Assembly (NCBI GenBank): GCA_020850755.1
Contig: JADZEB010000001.1
Coordinates: forward strand, 229,195 to 293,194
From: Alphaproteobacteria bacterium
GTDB taxonomy: Bacteria; Pseudomonadota; Alphaproteobacteria; Acetobacterales; Acetobacteraceae
Reading direction: 5' to 3'
DNA: 64,000 bases
Positions 39,433 to 50,816 of this stretch are shown here, in pieces. How positions within the stretch are numbered: position 1 is the stretch's first letter; each line of letters starts with the position of its first letter. The notes under the pieces were generated by a model. It made no database searches. It saw only the letters and a list, made by a program, of their open reading frames with translations, and had not been told where the DNA came from. Position numbers and translations under genes: made by a program.

Positions 39433-42400
39433 ATGGCTATCATCAATGGCGATGAAAACGACAACGTCCTGAACGGTGATACCGATCTCGGCGACGTCAA
39501 CGACACCATCAACGGCCTCGGCGGCAACGATACGCTGAGCGGCCTGACCGGCGACGACATCCTCAATGGCGGCGACGGCGACGACATCCTCGATGGCGGC
39601 GAGGGCAACGATACCCTCAACGGCGATGCCGGCACCGACACCATGGCCGGTGGCCTGGGCGACGACAACTACACCGTCACGGAGACGACCGATGTCGTGA
39701 CCGAGGCCGCGGGCGAGGGCACCGACACGATATTCACGACGGTGGACTACACCCTCTCGGCCAATGTCGAGAACGGCGTCCTGTTCGTCGGCGGCACGCC
39801 CATCACCGTGGTCGGCAACGACCTCGACAACGCGATCAGCGTTGCCCCGGGCGCCGGCGCGGGCGTGATCATCGATGGCGGCAGCGGCAGCGATACGATC
39901 GCGGGCGGTGACGGCGACGACACCCTGACCGGCAACACCGGCTCCGACACGATCGATGGCGGCGCCGGCAACGACACGATCGATGGCGGCGAGGGCGCTG
40001 ATTCGCTCCTCGGTGGCGCGGGCGACGACACCATCCAGGGCGGCGCCGGCACGGACTCGATCGATGGCGGCGAGGGCAACGACATCCTCGATGGCGGCGC
40101 CGCGTCCGACACGCTGGCTGGCGGGCTCGGCGATGACACCTACCTGGTCGACGACGTGGCCGACATCGTCACCGAGGCGGGGGGCGACGGCACCGACCTT
40201 GTCATCGCCTCGATCAGCTACGCGCTCGATGCCGGGGTGGAGAACCTGGCGCTGACCGGCGGGACGGGCGGCACCGGCAACGATCTCAACAACACGATCA
40301 CGGGCCTGGTCATCGGCGACACGCTGGTAACCCTGTCGGGCCTCGGCGGCGATGACACGCTGAACGGCACCGGGACCACGCCCTACGAGCTTCTCGGCGG
40401 CGACGGCAACGACGCCCTCACCGGCGGCGACGTGGACGACACGCTGAATGGCGGTGACGGCAACGACACCCTCGATGGCGGCGCGGGCAACGACACCATG
40501 CTCGGCGGAGCGGGCGATGACGTCTACCTCGTCGATGCCGGCGACACGGTGACCGAGAATGCCGACGAGGGCACGGACACGGTCGTGGCCGGGTTCACCT
40601 ACCTCCTCGGCGCCAATGTCGAAAACCTGCTGCTGCTCGATGCCGGCGGCGCGATCGACGGCACCGGCAACGAGCTCGACAACCTGATCATCGGCAATGC
40701 CAGCGCCAACACACTGAATGGCGGTGATGGCAACGACACGCTGGTTGGCGGCGATGGCGATGATAACCTCCAGGGTGGCGATGGCAACGACACGCTCGTT
40801 GGCGGCGCCGGCACGAACACGATGAATGGTGGGGCTGGCGACGACACCTTCGTGATCGACGGCACCGGATCTAGCACCGTGATCGACCCCGGTGGCACCG
40901 ACACGGTGGTGTCGAGCGTGGATTTCTCGATCGGGCTCCTGCTCGATATCGAGAACCTCACGCTGATCGACACGGCCGCTCTCGGCGAAGGCAACAGCAA
41001 CGCCAACCGCATCGAGGGCAATGACGATGGGAATCTGCTGAGAGGCTTCGCCGGCAACGACGTCATCAATGGCGGCGGCGGCGACGACGTCATTGCGGGC
41101 GGCGACGACAACGACACGCTGGCCGGCAATGATGGCAACGACGTGGTCGAGGGCGGCAACGGCAATGACCGCATCGGCGGGCAGGCCGGCGACGACATCC
41201 TCGATGGCGGCGCGGGCACCGACGTGGTCGACTACACCTCGGCCGAGGGCGGGGTGATCGTCAACCTGTCCACCGCCGGGCCTCAGGACACGATCGGCGC
41301 CGGCACCGACACGCTGTCGAACTTCGAGAATATCCGCGGCAGCCTGTTCGACGACATCCTGACCGGCGACGGCAACGCCAACGAGATCCTAGGCTTCGAC
41401 GGCAACGACATCATCGATGGCGGCGCCGGCGCGGACGGGATGTATGGCGGCGCCGGCGACGATACCTATGTCGTCGACGATGCCGGCGACATCGCCGCCG
41501 ATCCGGTGAATGCCGGCCTCGACCTGGTGCTCGCCTCGATCACCTGGACCCTGTCGGCCAATATCGAGAACCTGAACCTGACCGGCGCCGGCGACATCAA
41601 CGGCACCGGCAACGCGCTCGGCAACCTGATCAGCGGCAATGACGGCGCGAACGTGCTGACCGGCCTCGGCGGTGACGACCTGCTCAATGGCGGGGCCGGG
41701 GCGGACCAGATGTTCGGCGGCACGGGCGACGATCTCTACATCGTCGACAATGCCGGCGACGTGGCCAGCGATGTTGCCGGCGGCGGCACCGACCAGGTGC
41801 TGTCCTCGGTCACGCACACGCTCTCGGCCAACATCGAGAACCTGACGCTGCTCGGCACCGATCCGATCAACGGCACCGGCAACGGGCTCGACAACACGAT
41901 CGTCGGCAATGACGGCAACAACGTGCTGACGGGCCTTGGCGGCAACGACACGCTGATCGGCGGGCTCGGCAACGACCAGATGTTCGGCGGTCTGGGCGAC
42001 GATACCTATGTTGTCGATACCACCGGCGACATCACCTCGGATGCCGGCGGCATCGATACGGTGGTCAGCTTCACCTCGATCTCGCTCTCCACGCGCGCCT
42101 CGATCGAGAACCTGACGCTGGCCGGCGCCGCGGTGAACGGCTTCGGCAATGCCGCCAACAACCTGATCGTCGGCTCGGCCATCTCCAATACGCTGTTCGG
42201 CGCGGCCGGCAACGACACGCTGCTCGGCGGTGGTGCGTCGGACAAGCTCTATGGTGGCGCCGATGCCGACACCTTCCTCTATCTCGACCTGGCCGACAGC
42301 ACGGCCGACTTCGCCGGCCGCGACGTGCTGTACGACTTCGTCGAGGGCACGGACGTGATCGACCTCTCCGCCCTCGATGCCGACAACAGCACGGTGGATA

Positions 42401-42576
42401 ACGACGCCTTCACCTTCGTCGGTTCCGGGCCGTTCACCGGGGCGGGCCAGATCCGCTTCGATGTCGGCACGGCCGGGGTGATCGTCTACGCCAATGTGGA
42501 TGGCGATCTGGGCGCGGACTTCTCGCTCCGCCTCGCCGGCCTGACCACGATCACGGGGGCCGCTTTCAACCTCTAG
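39433..42576 (+). CDS. RTX calcium-binding protein 1 of the array
   Basis: 1047 residues, no signal peptide. N-terminal cap MAIINGDENDNVLNGDTDLG is followed by RTX nonapeptides (GGxGxDxLx type, e.g. LDGGEGNDTLNGD) and seven module segments of the form [18 protein letters not shown]. One DYTSAEGG..TDTLSNFENIRGS spacer unit sits near residue 610. The last 115 residues are a serralysin-type (M10_C) domain: FAGRDVLYDFVEGTDVIDLSALDAD and [15 protein letters not shown]. Such C-termini are recognised by type I secretion systems, and the nonapeptides bind calcium outside the cell. Its first module (TVDYTLSANVENG) is shared only with RTX gene 3. Start chosen by the strong ribosome-binding site and the shared MAII start. 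Exact function (adhesin, matrix or surface layer) unknown. Confidence 0.9.
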   Translation: MAIINGDENDNVLNGDTDLGDVNDTINGLGGNDTLSGLTGDDILNGGDGDDILDGGEGNDTLNGDAGTDTMAGGLGDDNYTVTETTDVVTEAAGEGTDTIFTTVDYTLSANVENGVLFVGGTPITVVGNDLDNAISVAPGAGAGVIIDGGSGSDTIAGGDGDDTLTGNTGSDTIDGGAGNDTIDGGEGADSLLGGAGDDTIQGGAGTDSIDGGEGNDILDGGAASDTLAGGLGDDTYLVDDVADIVTEAGGDGTDLVIASISYALDAGVENLALTGGTGGTGNDLNNTITGLVIGDTLVTLSGLGGDDTLNGTGTTPYELLGGDGNDALTGGDVDDTLNGGDGNDTLDGGAGNDTMLGGAGDDVYLVDAGDTVTENADEGTDTVVAGFTYLLGANVENLLLLDAGGAIDGTGNELDNLIIGNASANTLNGGDGNDTLVGGDGDDNLQGGDGNDTLVGGAGTNTMNGGAGDDTFVIDGTGSSTVIDPGGTDTVVSSVDFSIGLLLDIENLTLIDTAALGEGNSNANRIEGNDDGNLLRGFAGNDVINGGGGDDVIAGGDDNDTLAGNDGNDVVEGGNGNDRIGGQAGDDILDGGAGTDVVDYTSAEGGVIVNLSTAGPQDTIGAGTDTLSNFENIRGSLFDDILTGDGNANEILGFDGNDIIDGGAGADGMYGGAGDDTYVVDDAGDIAADPVNAGLDLVLASITWTLSANIENLNLTGAGDINGTGNALGNLISGNDGANVLTGLGGDDLLNGGAGADQMFGGTGDDLYIVDNAGDVASDVAGGGTDQVLSSVTHTLSANIENLTLLGTDPINGTGNGLDNTIVGNDGNNVLTGLGGNDTLIGGLGNDQMFGGLGDDTYVVDTTGDITSDAGGIDTVVSFTSISLSTRASIENLTLAGAAVNGFGNAANNLIVGSAISNTLFGAAGNDTLLGGGASDKLYGGADADTFLYLDLADSTADFAGRDVLYDFVEGTDVIDLSALDADNSTVDNDAFTFVGSGPFTGAGQIRFDVGTAGVIVYANVDGDLGADFSLRLAGLTTITGAAFNL

Positions 42577-42583
42577 GCGACAA

Positions 42584-42638
42584 GGCCGGCGCGCGGATAA
42601 CCGGACTGGTTCCACGCGCCGGCCGCACGGCTCTTTTC
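42584..42638 (+). terminator. Hairpin with T-run after RTX gene 1
   Basis: ggccggcgcg (42584-42593) is perfectly complementary to cgcgccggcc (42615-42624); gcacggctctttt follows. It begins 8 bases after the stop codon. Confidence 0.6.
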
Positions 42639-42640
42639 CA

Positions 42641-42674
42641 GGCCCCCGCATCTCGGTGCCGGGGCCTTTTTCTT
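42641..42674 (+). terminator. Rho-independent terminator after RTX gene 1
   Basis: ggcccc (42641-42646) pairs with ggggcc (42661-42666), followed directly by tttttctt. Together with the preceding hairpin it makes a double terminator, so RTX gene 2 must have its own promoter. Confidence 0.8.
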
Positions 42675-43268
42675 GTCCCGAGACGGCTGTCATCACGCCG
42701 GATGATGCCACTCGGCCCCCAGGCGGTTTGCGTCTTGCGCTTGGTCACGTCGGCCCCCGGCGCCTGTCGTATTATTTAGACGATTGCCCTGCCCGCCGCC
42801 ATCGCCTGCGGCAACCGCTGGTTGTTGCGACCGCGAATCGGGAATCGTCACTTCGCAATCTGCTACGGTATTGCATCAGACCAGGAGCGGTTGGAGGCTA
42901 CTGCTTTGCTGATTGCGCGAATGGCGCCATCCAGCACCCCACGCGCCTGCCTGTCCCTTAAGCCATTGTTAAAGCGTAGTTCGTGTGCCGGGGTGTCTCG
43001 CCCGGCGCGCGCAGGGGCGCCTATCCGATTCTCGTGGTTGGCGACGTGTGCCGCGTCCGGCCAAGCCCCGGCCCAGTTGTGCTGCATCCTGGCACCCGCC
43101 TTGCTGTTGTCCGTCCGACGCCCGCCATCGCATGCGATGCGCCGGGGCCATACCCGGACAAGCGTCGGGGGCGGCTCACCCAAGGGTGGGCCGAGGGACG
43201 CGGAAACCGGGTGGGACAACACAGCGGACGGCACGCAGCGCGGCGCCGCCACACACAGGGGACGGATC
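42675..43268 (+). promoter_or_regulatory. Leader region of RTX gene 2
   Basis: 594 bases without a supported gene. The first 300 are AT-richer, with gtattattta near 42769 as a -10-like word and the TTAA-N7-TTAA box at 42958-42972. The right part (43100-43260) is GC-rich. cacagggga precedes the start codon at 43269. Confidence 0.5.
42958..42972 (+). promoter_or_regulatory. CtrA-type box TTAA-N7-TTAA
   Basis: TTAAGCCATTGTTAA matches the full alphaproteobacterial CtrA consensus of two TTAA half-sites seven bases apart. It lies 297 bases before the RTX gene 2 start. TTAA is rare in this GC-rich sequence. Whether CtrA binds here is inference. Confidence 0.5.
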
Positions 43269-46200
43269 ATGGCCATCATCAACGGCACCAATAGCGGCGA
43301 GATGCTGAACGGCGACCCCAATTTCGTTGGGGAGGACGACATCATCAACGGGCTTGGTGGCGATGATGTCATCAACGGCCTGGGCGGCAACGACGTGATC
43401 GATGGCGGCACCGGCGCGGACAGCATGGCCGGCGGTGTCGGCGATGACACCTACTATGTGGACAATGCCGGCGACTTCGTCGCCGAGGGCCTTGGCATGG
43501 GCACCGACCTGGTCGTCGCCTCGATCAACTACACCCTGACCGCCGATGTGGAGAACCTGGTGCTGGCTACCGGCGCGGCGAACGGCACCGGCAACGGCCT
43601 GGCCAACGTCATCACCGGCAACGACGCGGTGAACCTGCTTACCGGCGGGTCGGGCAACGACACGCTCTATGGCAATGGCGGCAGCGACATCCTTGATGGC
43701 GGCCTCGGTGCCGACACGATGCATGGCGGCACCGGCAACGACACCTTCATGGTCGACAATGGCGGCGATGTGGTGGTCGAGCTCTCGGGCGAGGGTGTCG
43801 ACCTCGTCGTCGCTTCGGTCAACCACACCCTGGCCGCCAATGTCGAGAACCTGACGCTGACCGCTGGCGCCGTGTGGGGCACCGGCAATGCGGCGAACAA
43901 CACCATCACCGGCGACGGCGCCGACAACACCCTGCAGGGCCTGGACGGCAACGACACGCTGGTGGGCAATGGCGGCAACGATACGCTGGATGGCGGCCTT
44001 GGCGCCGACAGCATGGCGGGCGGGCTCGGCAACGACACCTACAAGGTCGACGATGCCGGCGATGTCGTGACCGAACTCTCCGGCGAGGGCAGCGACTGGG
44101 TCGATGCCTCGATCAACTACACGCTCGGCGCCCATGTCGAGAACCTGATGCTCCTCGGCTCGGCGGTGACGGGCACCGGCAATGCGCTCAACAACGTCCT
44201 GATCGGCAACAACAGCGCCAACACGCTGAGCGGCCTCGACGGAGACGACTTCATCGACGGCTCGGGCGGGTCCGACACGATGGTGGGCGGGCTCGGCAAC
44301 GACACCTATGTGGTGGGCAGCGCCGGCGACGTCGTCACCGAGCTGGCCGGGCAGGGCACCGACACGGTGCGCTCCTCGATCACCTACATCCTCGGCGCCA
44401 ATGTCGAGAACCTGACGCTGCTCGGCAGCAGCAACATCAACGGCACCGGCAACGAGCTCGACAACGTCATCACCGGCAACTCGGGCAACAACCAGCTCTT
44501 CGGCCTCGATGGCAACGACACCATCTCCACCGGCGGCGGCCATGACTATGTCGATGGCGGTGCCGGCGCGGACACGATGAATGGCGGCTCGGGCAACGAC
44601 ACCTATGTGGTCGAGAGCGCCGGGGACGTAGTGAGCGAGAGTTCGGGCCAGGGCACCGACAAGGTCCTGTCCCTGATCGACTATGTGCTGACCGCGAATG
44701 TCGAGAACCTGACCCTGCTCGGCGCTGCGGTGAACGGCACCGGCAATGCCGGGAACAACGCCATCGTCGGCAACGACCTCGACAACAGCCTGACCGGGCT
44801 CGACGGCAACGACTATCTCGATGGCGGCATCGGCGCCGACACGATGGTGGGCGGCCTTGGCGACGACACCTATGTGATCGACAACACCGGCGACGTGACG
44901 GTGGAGAATCCGGGCGAGGGCACCGACACCATCGTCACGCCCTACGACACCACGCTAGCGGCCGAGTACGAGAACCTGACGCTGGTCGGGGGCGCGCTCG
45001 TCGGCACCGGCAACCAGTCCGACAACATCATCATCGGCAATGCCGAGGACAACGTCCTGACCGGGCTTGAGGGCAACGACACGCTCGATGGCGGCGCCGG
45101 CATCGACACGATGGTTGGCGGCGTGGGCGACGACACCTACGGCGTGGACAATGCCGCCGATGTCGTGACCGAGCTTGCCGACGAGGGCACCGACACGGTG
45201 CGCTCCTCGATCGCCTACACGCTCGGGGCCACGCTCGAGAACCTGACGCTCGTGGGTTCGGCCAGCGTCGATGCCACCGGCAACAGCGGCGACAACGTGA
45301 TCGTCGGCAACAGCGGCAACAACGTGATCAACGGCCTGGCCGGCGCCGACACCATGTCGGGCGGCGGCGGCGACGACACCTTCATCGTCGACAATCTCGG
45401 CGACACGGTGAGCGAGAATGCCAGCCAGGGCACGGATCTGGTGCAGTCCTCGGTCAGCTTCACGCTCGGCGCCAATGTCGAGAACCTGATCCTGACCGGC
45501 GCCACCGTGATCAGCGGCACGGGCAACGAGCTGAACAACGTCATCACCGGCAACACGGCGGGCAACACGCTGCGCGGCGGCGACGGCAACGACACGCTCG
45601 ATGGCGGCGCCGGCGGCGACACGCTGGAGGGCGAGGGCGGCAACGACACGCTGCTCGGCGGCGCGGCCTCCGACACGCTGCGCGGCGGCGATGGCGACGA
45701 CTATCTCGACGGCGGCACCGGCTTCGACAGCATGAATGGCGGCGCCGGCAACGACACCTTCATCGTCGACAGCGTGTCCGACACCATCAGCGAGGCGGCG
45801 GATGGCGGCATCGACCAGGTCTTCTCCTCGGTCACCTTCACGCTCGGCAGCAATGTCGAGAACATGACCCTGACCGGCAGCGCCAACATCAACGCCACCG
45901 GCAACACGCTGGCCAACGTTCTGGTCGGCAACAGCGGCAACAACCGGCTGGCCGGCGGCCTCGGCGCCGACACCATGTCGGGCGGCCTGGGCAACGACAC
46001 CTACACGGTCGACAATGTCGGCGACGTCGTGACCGAGCTTGCCGACGAGGGCACCGACCTGGTCGAATCCTCGATCAGCTACACGCTCGGCGCCCATGTC
46101 GAGAACCTGACCCTCACGGGCGGCGCGGCAGTGAGCGGCACCGGCAACGCGCTCGACAACGTGCTGACCGGCAACCTCTCCGCCAACCGGCTGGATGGCG

Positions 46201-48698
46201 GCCTCGGCGCCGACACCATGGCCGGCGGCAACGGCAACGACACCTATGTGGTCGACAATCTCGGCGATGTGGTGACCGAGAACCTGAATGCAGGCACCGA
46301 CACGGTCGAGGTGGGCTTCGACTACACGCTGGGTGCCAACCTCGAGAACCTCGTGCTCACCGGCACGGCGATCCAGGGCACGGGCAACGATCTCAACAAC
46401 GTCATCACCGGCAATGCCGAGGCGAACATCCTGGGCGGCCTTGACGGCAACGACACGCTGAACGGCGGCGCGGGCGCCGACCTGATGGTGGGCGGGCTCG
46501 GCAACGACACCTATGTGGTGGACGATGCCGGCGACATCGCCGTGGAGGCGGAGAACGAAGGCACCGACCTGGTGCAGTCCTCGGTCACTTACGCGCTGGC
46601 GACCAACCTCGAGAACCTGACCCTTACCGGCAGCGGGAACATCGACGGCTACGGCAACGCGGTGGCGAACGTGCTGGTCGGCAACACCGGCGCCAACATC
46701 CTCGATGGTGGCGAAGGTGCCGACAGCATGACCGGCGGCGCCGGCAACGACACCTACTATGTCGATGATGCCGGCGACACGGTGACCGAGGCGGGTTCGG
46801 CCGGCACCGACCTGGTGGTGTCCACGATCAGCTACACGCTCGGCGCCAACCTCGAGAACCTGACGCTGGCCGGCACCGCCGACATCGACGGCACCGGCAA
46901 CGTCGCTGCCAACACGATCCTCGGCAATGCTGGCGTCAACACCCTTACCGGCAACGACGGCAACGACTATCTCGATGGCGGCGAGGGCGCCGACACCATG
47001 GTGGGCGGCACCGGCGCCGACACCTATGTGCGCGACAATGCCGGCGACGTGATCGTCGAGCTGGCCAGCCAGGGCATCGACACGGTCCAGACCACGCTCG
47101 ACTACACGCTCGATGCCAACATCGAGAATGCCACCGTGCTGGGCGCCATCGGCCGCACCCTGACCGGCTCCACCGGCGCCAACGTGCTGACCGGCGGCGA
47201 CGGCAACGACACGCTCAACGGCCTCGAGGGCGGGGACACGCTGAATGGCGGTGTGGGCGCCGACACGCTGATCGGCGGCACCGGCAACGACACCTACGTG
47301 GTGGACAATGCCGGCGACGTCATCGTCGAGGGGCTCGGCGGCGGCACCGACATGGTGCAGTCCTCGATCGACTACACGCTGAACACCTATCTCGAGAACC
47401 TGACGCTGATCGGCACCGGCACGATCAACGGCACCGGCAACGTCTTCGCCAACCAGATGTTCGGCAACAGCGCTGCCAACACGCTCTGGGGCGGCGGCGG
47501 CGGCGACTCGATGGGCGGCAATGGCGGCGACGACATCATGTATGGCGAGGACGGCAATGACCGCCTGGCCGGGCATGCGGGCAACGACTATCTGGATGGC
47601 GGCAACGGCACCGACATCGCCGACTACAGCTCGGCCTCAGGCACGATCACCATCGATCTCGAGATCGTCGGCGCGCAGAACACCGGCTGGCACGGCACCG
47701 ATACCCTGGTCAGCATCGAGAGCGTCTATGGCGGCTCGGGCGCGGACGTGCTCTACGGCGATGGCGTGCTGAACACGCTGGTTGGCAATGCCGGCAACGA
47801 CTACCTCGATGGCCGCGGCGGTGTGGACTGGCTCTATGGCGGCGCCGGCGACGATACCTACATCGTCGACAACAGCGGCGATCTCTGCTTCGACTTCACG
47901 GGCACCGACACCGTGCTCGCCTCTGCCACCTTCCGCATCTACAACACGGTGGACAACCTGACGCTGACCGGCACCGACAATATCGACGGCACCGGCAACT
48001 CGCTGGCGAACGTCATCACCGGCAACGCGGGCGTCAACGTGCTGACCGGCCTTGACGGCAACGACATCCTCGATGGCGGCGCCGGCATCGACAGCATGTA
48101 TGGCGGCAATGGCAACGACACCTACTATGTCGACAATGCGAGCGAGATCGTCTCCGACGCCTCGGGCACGGATCTCGTCATTGCCTCGGTGTCCTTCTCG
48201 CTGTTCAGCCGCGCTTCGATCGAGGACCTGACCCTGACCGGCTCGGCCACGCAGGGCATCGGCAATGCCAATGCCAACGTGCTGACCGGCAACGACCTGG
48301 TCAACGACCTGCGTGGCAATGATGGCAACGACACCATCATCGGCGGCGTGGGGGCCGACCAGCTCCAGGGCGGCAACGGGGCCGACATCTTCGCGCTGCT
48401 TGCGGTGGCCGACAGCACCGGGGTGTTCGAGGGCCGCGACGTCATCCTCGACTGGAACGAGGCGGCGGGCGACAAGATCGACCTCTCGGCGATCGACGCC
48501 AACACGCTGCTGGCCGACGACCAGGCCTTCACCTTCATCGGCACCGGCGCCTTCACCGGCGCGGGCCAGATCCGCTACGACTCGACGGCGACGAACACCA
48601 TCATCTACGCCGAGGTGAATGGCGACGGCATCGCCGATATCTCGATCCGGCTTGCCGGGGTGAGCGGCGGCGTTACCGGCGGGGCCTTCATCTACTGA
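43269..48698 (+). CDS. Giant RTX calcium-binding protein 2 of the array
   Basis: 1809 residues, the largest of the set, no signal peptide. N-cap [16 protein letters not shown], then 17 consecutive modules of about 95 residues. Each has one or two RTX nonapeptides ([17 protein letters not shown]), a [11 protein letters not shown]..GTDxV stretch and an [21 protein letters not shown] segment. One [16 protein letters not shown] unit lies near residue 1460. The final module is the variant [16 protein letters not shown], followed by the M10_C-type C-terminus ([56 protein letters not shown]). Probably one long calcium-stabilised beta-solenoid exported by type I secretion; surface or matrix role inferred. 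The module number is the most variable feature between the paralogues. Confidence 0.9.
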   Translation: MAIINGTNSGEMLNGDPNFVGEDDIINGLGGDDVINGLGGNDVIDGGTGADSMAGGVGDDTYYVDNAGDFVAEGLGMGTDLVVASINYTLTADVENLVLATGAANGTGNGLANVITGNDAVNLLTGGSGNDTLYGNGGSDILDGGLGADTMHGGTGNDTFMVDNGGDVVVELSGEGVDLVVASVNHTLAANVENLTLTAGAVWGTGNAANNTITGDGADNTLQGLDGNDTLVGNGGNDTLDGGLGADSMAGGLGNDTYKVDDAGDVVTELSGEGSDWVDASINYTLGAHVENLMLLGSAVTGTGNALNNVLIGNNSANTLSGLDGDDFIDGSGGSDTMVGGLGNDTYVVGSAGDVVTELAGQGTDTVRSSITYILGANVENLTLLGSSNINGTGNELDNVITGNSGNNQLFGLDGNDTISTGGGHDYVDGGAGADTMNGGSGNDTYVVESAGDVVSESSGQGTDKVLSLIDYVLTANVENLTLLGAAVNGTGNAGNNAIVGNDLDNSLTGLDGNDYLDGGIGADTMVGGLGDDTYVIDNTGDVTVENPGEGTDTIVTPYDTTLAAEYENLTLVGGALVGTGNQSDNIIIGNAEDNVLTGLEGNDTLDGGAGIDTMVGGVGDDTYGVDNAADVVTELADEGTDTVRSSIAYTLGATLENLTLVGSASVDATGNSGDNVIVGNSGNNVINGLAGADTMSGGGGDDTFIVDNLGDTVSENASQGTDLVQSSVSFTLGANVENLILTGATVISGTGNELNNVITGNTAGNTLRGGDGNDTLDGGAGGDTLEGEGGNDTLLGGAASDTLRGGDGDDYLDGGTGFDSMNGGAGNDTFIVDSVSDTISEAADGGIDQVFSSVTFTLGSNVENMTLTGSANINATGNTLANVLVGNSGNNRLAGGLGADTMSGGLGNDTYTVDNVGDVVTELADEGTDLVESSISYTLGAHVENLTLTGGAAVSGTGNALDNVLTGNLSANRLDGGLGADTMAGGNGNDTYVVDNLGDVVTENLNAGTDTVEVGFDYTLGANLENLVLTGTAIQGTGNDLNNVITGNAEANILGGLDGNDTLNGGAGADLMVGGLGNDTYVVDDAGDIAVEAENEGTDLVQSSVTYALATNLENLTLTGSGNIDGYGNAVANVLVGNTGANILDGGEGADSMTGGAGNDTYYVDDAGDTVTEAGSAGTDLVVSTISYTLGANLENLTLAGTADIDGTGNVAANTILGNAGVNTLTGNDGNDYLDGGEGADTMVGGTGADTYVRDNAGDVIVELASQGIDTVQTTLDYTLDANIENATVLGAIGRTLTGSTGANVLTGGDGNDTLNGLEGGDTLNGGVGADTLIGGTGNDTYVVDNAGDVIVEGLGGGTDMVQSSIDYTLNTYLENLTLIGTGTINGTGNVFANQMFGNSAANTLWGGGGGDSMGGNGGDDIMYGEDGNDRLAGHAGNDYLDGGNGTDIADYSSASGTITIDLEIVGAQNTGWHGTDTLVSIESVYGGSGADVLYGDGVLNTLVGNAGNDYLDGRGGVDWLYGGAGDDTYIVDNSGDLCFDFTGTDTVLASATFRIYNTVDNLTLTGTDNIDGTGNSLANVITGNAGVNVLTGLDGNDILDGGAGIDSMYGGNGNDTYYVDNASEIVSDASGTDLVIASVSFSLFSRASIEDLTLTGSATQGIGNANANVLTGNDLVNDLRGNDGNDTIIGGVGADQLQGGNGADIFALLAVADSTGVFEGRDVILDWNEAAGDKIDLSAIDANTLLADDQAFTFIGTGAFTGAGQIRYDSTATNTIIYAEVNGDGIADISIRLAGVSGGVTGGAFIY

Positions 48699-48720
48699 GA
48701 CCGCGGGCCAGGTAATGCTG

Positions 48721-48757
48721 CGCGCCGGGCGGGGCAACCCGTCCGGCGCGACGCGTT
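48721..48757 (+). terminator. Hairpin after RTX gene 2
   Basis: cgcgccgggcggg and cccgtccggcgcg (48721-48750) form a 13-bp stem with one mismatch and a gcaa loop; only a short gttt follows, so termination is plausible but not certain. Confidence 0.55.
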
Positions 48758-48898
48758 TGCGCCCCCCGCTCCGGCACGCGCTTTGCTACCTTCGGGGCGG
48801 GCGGCAATCGTCCGGATGCAGCGAGTGCTTGCCCGACGAGGGCCAGGGACGCTATCCGGGGGGCATAGACCGCAGGCACACCCGGGGGATGGGGTGGC

Positions 48899-50599
48899 AT
48901 GGCGATTATCGACGGCACCGAGGATGACGATGTCCTGGTCGGGGACTCGCTCGGCACGGCCGAGGCGGACACGATCAGCGGCCTGGGCGGCGCGGACGAG
49001 CTGTTCGGGCTCGGCGGCGACGATGTCCTTGATGGCGGCGCGGGCAATGATGCGCTCGATGGTGGCGAGGGCGCGGACGAGCTGCGCGGCGGCCTGGGCG
49101 ACGATACCTATGTCCTGAACGACGGCAACGACACGGTGATCGAGGGCGCGGACGAGGGCACCGATACGGTGCTGTCCGCGGTGGACTACACCCTGCCCGA
49201 CAACGTGGAGAATGGCGGGGCGATCGCCAGCGCGCCGCTCACCATCACCGGCAACGCGCTCGACAACACCATCCAGGTTTCCGAGAACGCGCTGGCGGGG
49301 GCGACCCTGCTCGGCCTGGACGGGAACGACGCCCTGCGCGGCGGGGCCGGCGACGACCGGCTCGAAGGCGGCAACGGCAACGACCTGCTGATCGGCGATC
49401 CGGGCGACGACCTGATGATCGGCGGGACGGGCGACGACATCTACGCCGTCGACTCGCTCGGCGATGTGGTGGTCGAGCAGCCGGGCGAAGGCAACGACAC
49501 CATCGCCGCGCTGATCAGCCTGACCCTGCCCGAGAATGTCGAGAACCTGCTGCTGTTCGAGGGCGTGGTCACGGCCATGGGCAACGCGCTTGCCAACTTC
49601 ATGATCGGCAATGACGAGAACAACATGCTCTCGGGCATGGGCGGCAGCGACATCATCTCGGGCGCCGGCGGCAGCGACATCCTCGCCGGCAATGAGGGTA
49701 ACGACATCGTGCTCGGCGGGGATGGCAATGACCGCCTCGGCGGGCAGGCCGGCAACGACGCGCTCGATGGCGGCGAGGGCGAGGACATGGTGGACTACAC
49801 CTTCGCTCCCGCTGGCGTGACGGTGGATCTTGCCCTCGGTGTCGCGCTCGACGGCGAGGGCGGCACCGACACGCTGATCAGCATCGAGCATGTGCGCAGC
49901 GGCAACGGCAATGACAGCATCACCGGCGATGCCGGCGCGAACGAGATCGTCACCTATGGCGGCAACGACATCATCGATGGCGGCGCCGGCGCCGACCGCA
50001 TGTATGGCGGGCTGGGTGATGACACCTACTATGTCGATGATGCGGCTGACATCACCTCGGATGCCGGCGGCATCGATACCGTCGTCAGCGCCATCTCGCT
50101 GTCGCTGGCCCCACGCCCGACCATCGAGAACCTGGCGCTCCAGGGCAGCGCCACCAGCGGTTTCGGCAATGCCCTTGCCAACAGCAGCACCGGCACGGCC
50201 GCGACCAATGTGCTGGCCGGGGCCGGCGGGAACGACATCCTGATCGGCGGCGGCGGCGGCGATACGCTCTCGGGCGGATCCGGCGCCGACATCTTCCGCT
50301 ATCTCGCGCTCGGCGACAGCCTTGGCGGTGCGGTGGGGCGCGACACGATCCTCGATTTCTCCGAGGCAGAGGGCGACGTGATTGACCTCTCGGCGCTCGA
50401 CGCCAACCAGGCGCTGGCGGGCGAGCAGGCCTTCACCTTCATCGGCACGGCCCCCTTCACCGATGCGGGCCAGCTCCGCTACGAGATCAGCGGCCCGCAT
50501 CTGATCGTGCAGGCGAGCACCGATGTGGACGCCACGGCCGAGTTCTCGCTCCGCCTGTCGAATCTCGGCGCGCTGTCGGCCGCGGCCTTCAACCTCTAG
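48899..50599 (+). CDS. RTX calcium-binding protein 3 of the array (shortest)
   Basis: 566 residues, no signal peptide. N-cap MAIIDGTEDDDVLVGDSLG. Three ENLxLxG-type modules, the first ([28 protein letters not shown]) paralogous to that of RTX gene 1. RTX nonapeptides (LFGLGGDDVLDGGAGND, GGDGNDRLGGQAGND), one DYTFAPAGVTVDLAL unit, then the conserved C-terminal cassette: TSDAGGIDTVVSAISLSLAPRPTIENLAL and the M10_C-type end [37 protein letters not shown]. Because it holds little besides the two caps, it shows the minimal layout of the family. A 200-base gap precedes it. Confidence 0.9.
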   Translation: MAIIDGTEDDDVLVGDSLGTAEADTISGLGGADELFGLGGDDVLDGGAGNDALDGGEGADELRGGLGDDTYVLNDGNDTVIEGADEGTDTVLSAVDYTLPDNVENGGAIASAPLTITGNALDNTIQVSENALAGATLLGLDGNDALRGGAGDDRLEGGNGNDLLIGDPGDDLMIGGTGDDIYAVDSLGDVVVEQPGEGNDTIAALISLTLPENVENLLLFEGVVTAMGNALANFMIGNDENNMLSGMGGSDIISGAGGSDILAGNEGNDIVLGGDGNDRLGGQAGNDALDGGEGEDMVDYTFAPAGVTVDLALGVALDGEGGTDTLISIEHVRSGNGNDSITGDAGANEIVTYGGNDIIDGGAGADRMYGGLGDDTYYVDDAADITSDAGGIDTVVSAISLSLAPRPTIENLALQGSATSGFGNALANSSTGTAATNVLAGAGGNDILIGGGGGDTLSGGSGADIFRYLALGDSLGGAVGRDTILDFSEAEGDVIDLSALDANQALAGEQAFTFIGTAPFTDAGQLRYEISGPHLIVQASTDVDATAEFSLRLSNLGALSAAAFNL

Positions 50600-50816
50600 C
50601 TGCGTCGCATCCTGCGAGCTGCGCGCCGAGGCTGCGAATCCCCATCCACAGTTTGTGCCGTTGTCGCGGGGCGACCCAATGGGTTGATCGCCAGGGCGAT
50701 CCGCGTGCGGCCCGCTTGTTGCTTTTGCTGCTGTGGATAACCCGCCGGCGCAGGGGACTTGATCGCAGGAACAAGATGCGCCGGACAGGGCGACAGCGAA
50801 GCGGGGACGTTGGACA
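50600..50816 (+). promoter_or_regulatory. Spacer between RTX genes 3 and 4 with a DnaA-box match
   Basis: 217 bases, AT-richer than the flanking genes. tgtggataa (50732-50740) is the complement of the DnaA box TTATCCACA, and catccaca near 50643 is a weaker match on the opposite strand. Two boxes without an AT-rich unwinding region do not make an origin; it could be regulatory or chance. No clear terminator follows RTX gene 3. Confidence 0.35.
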
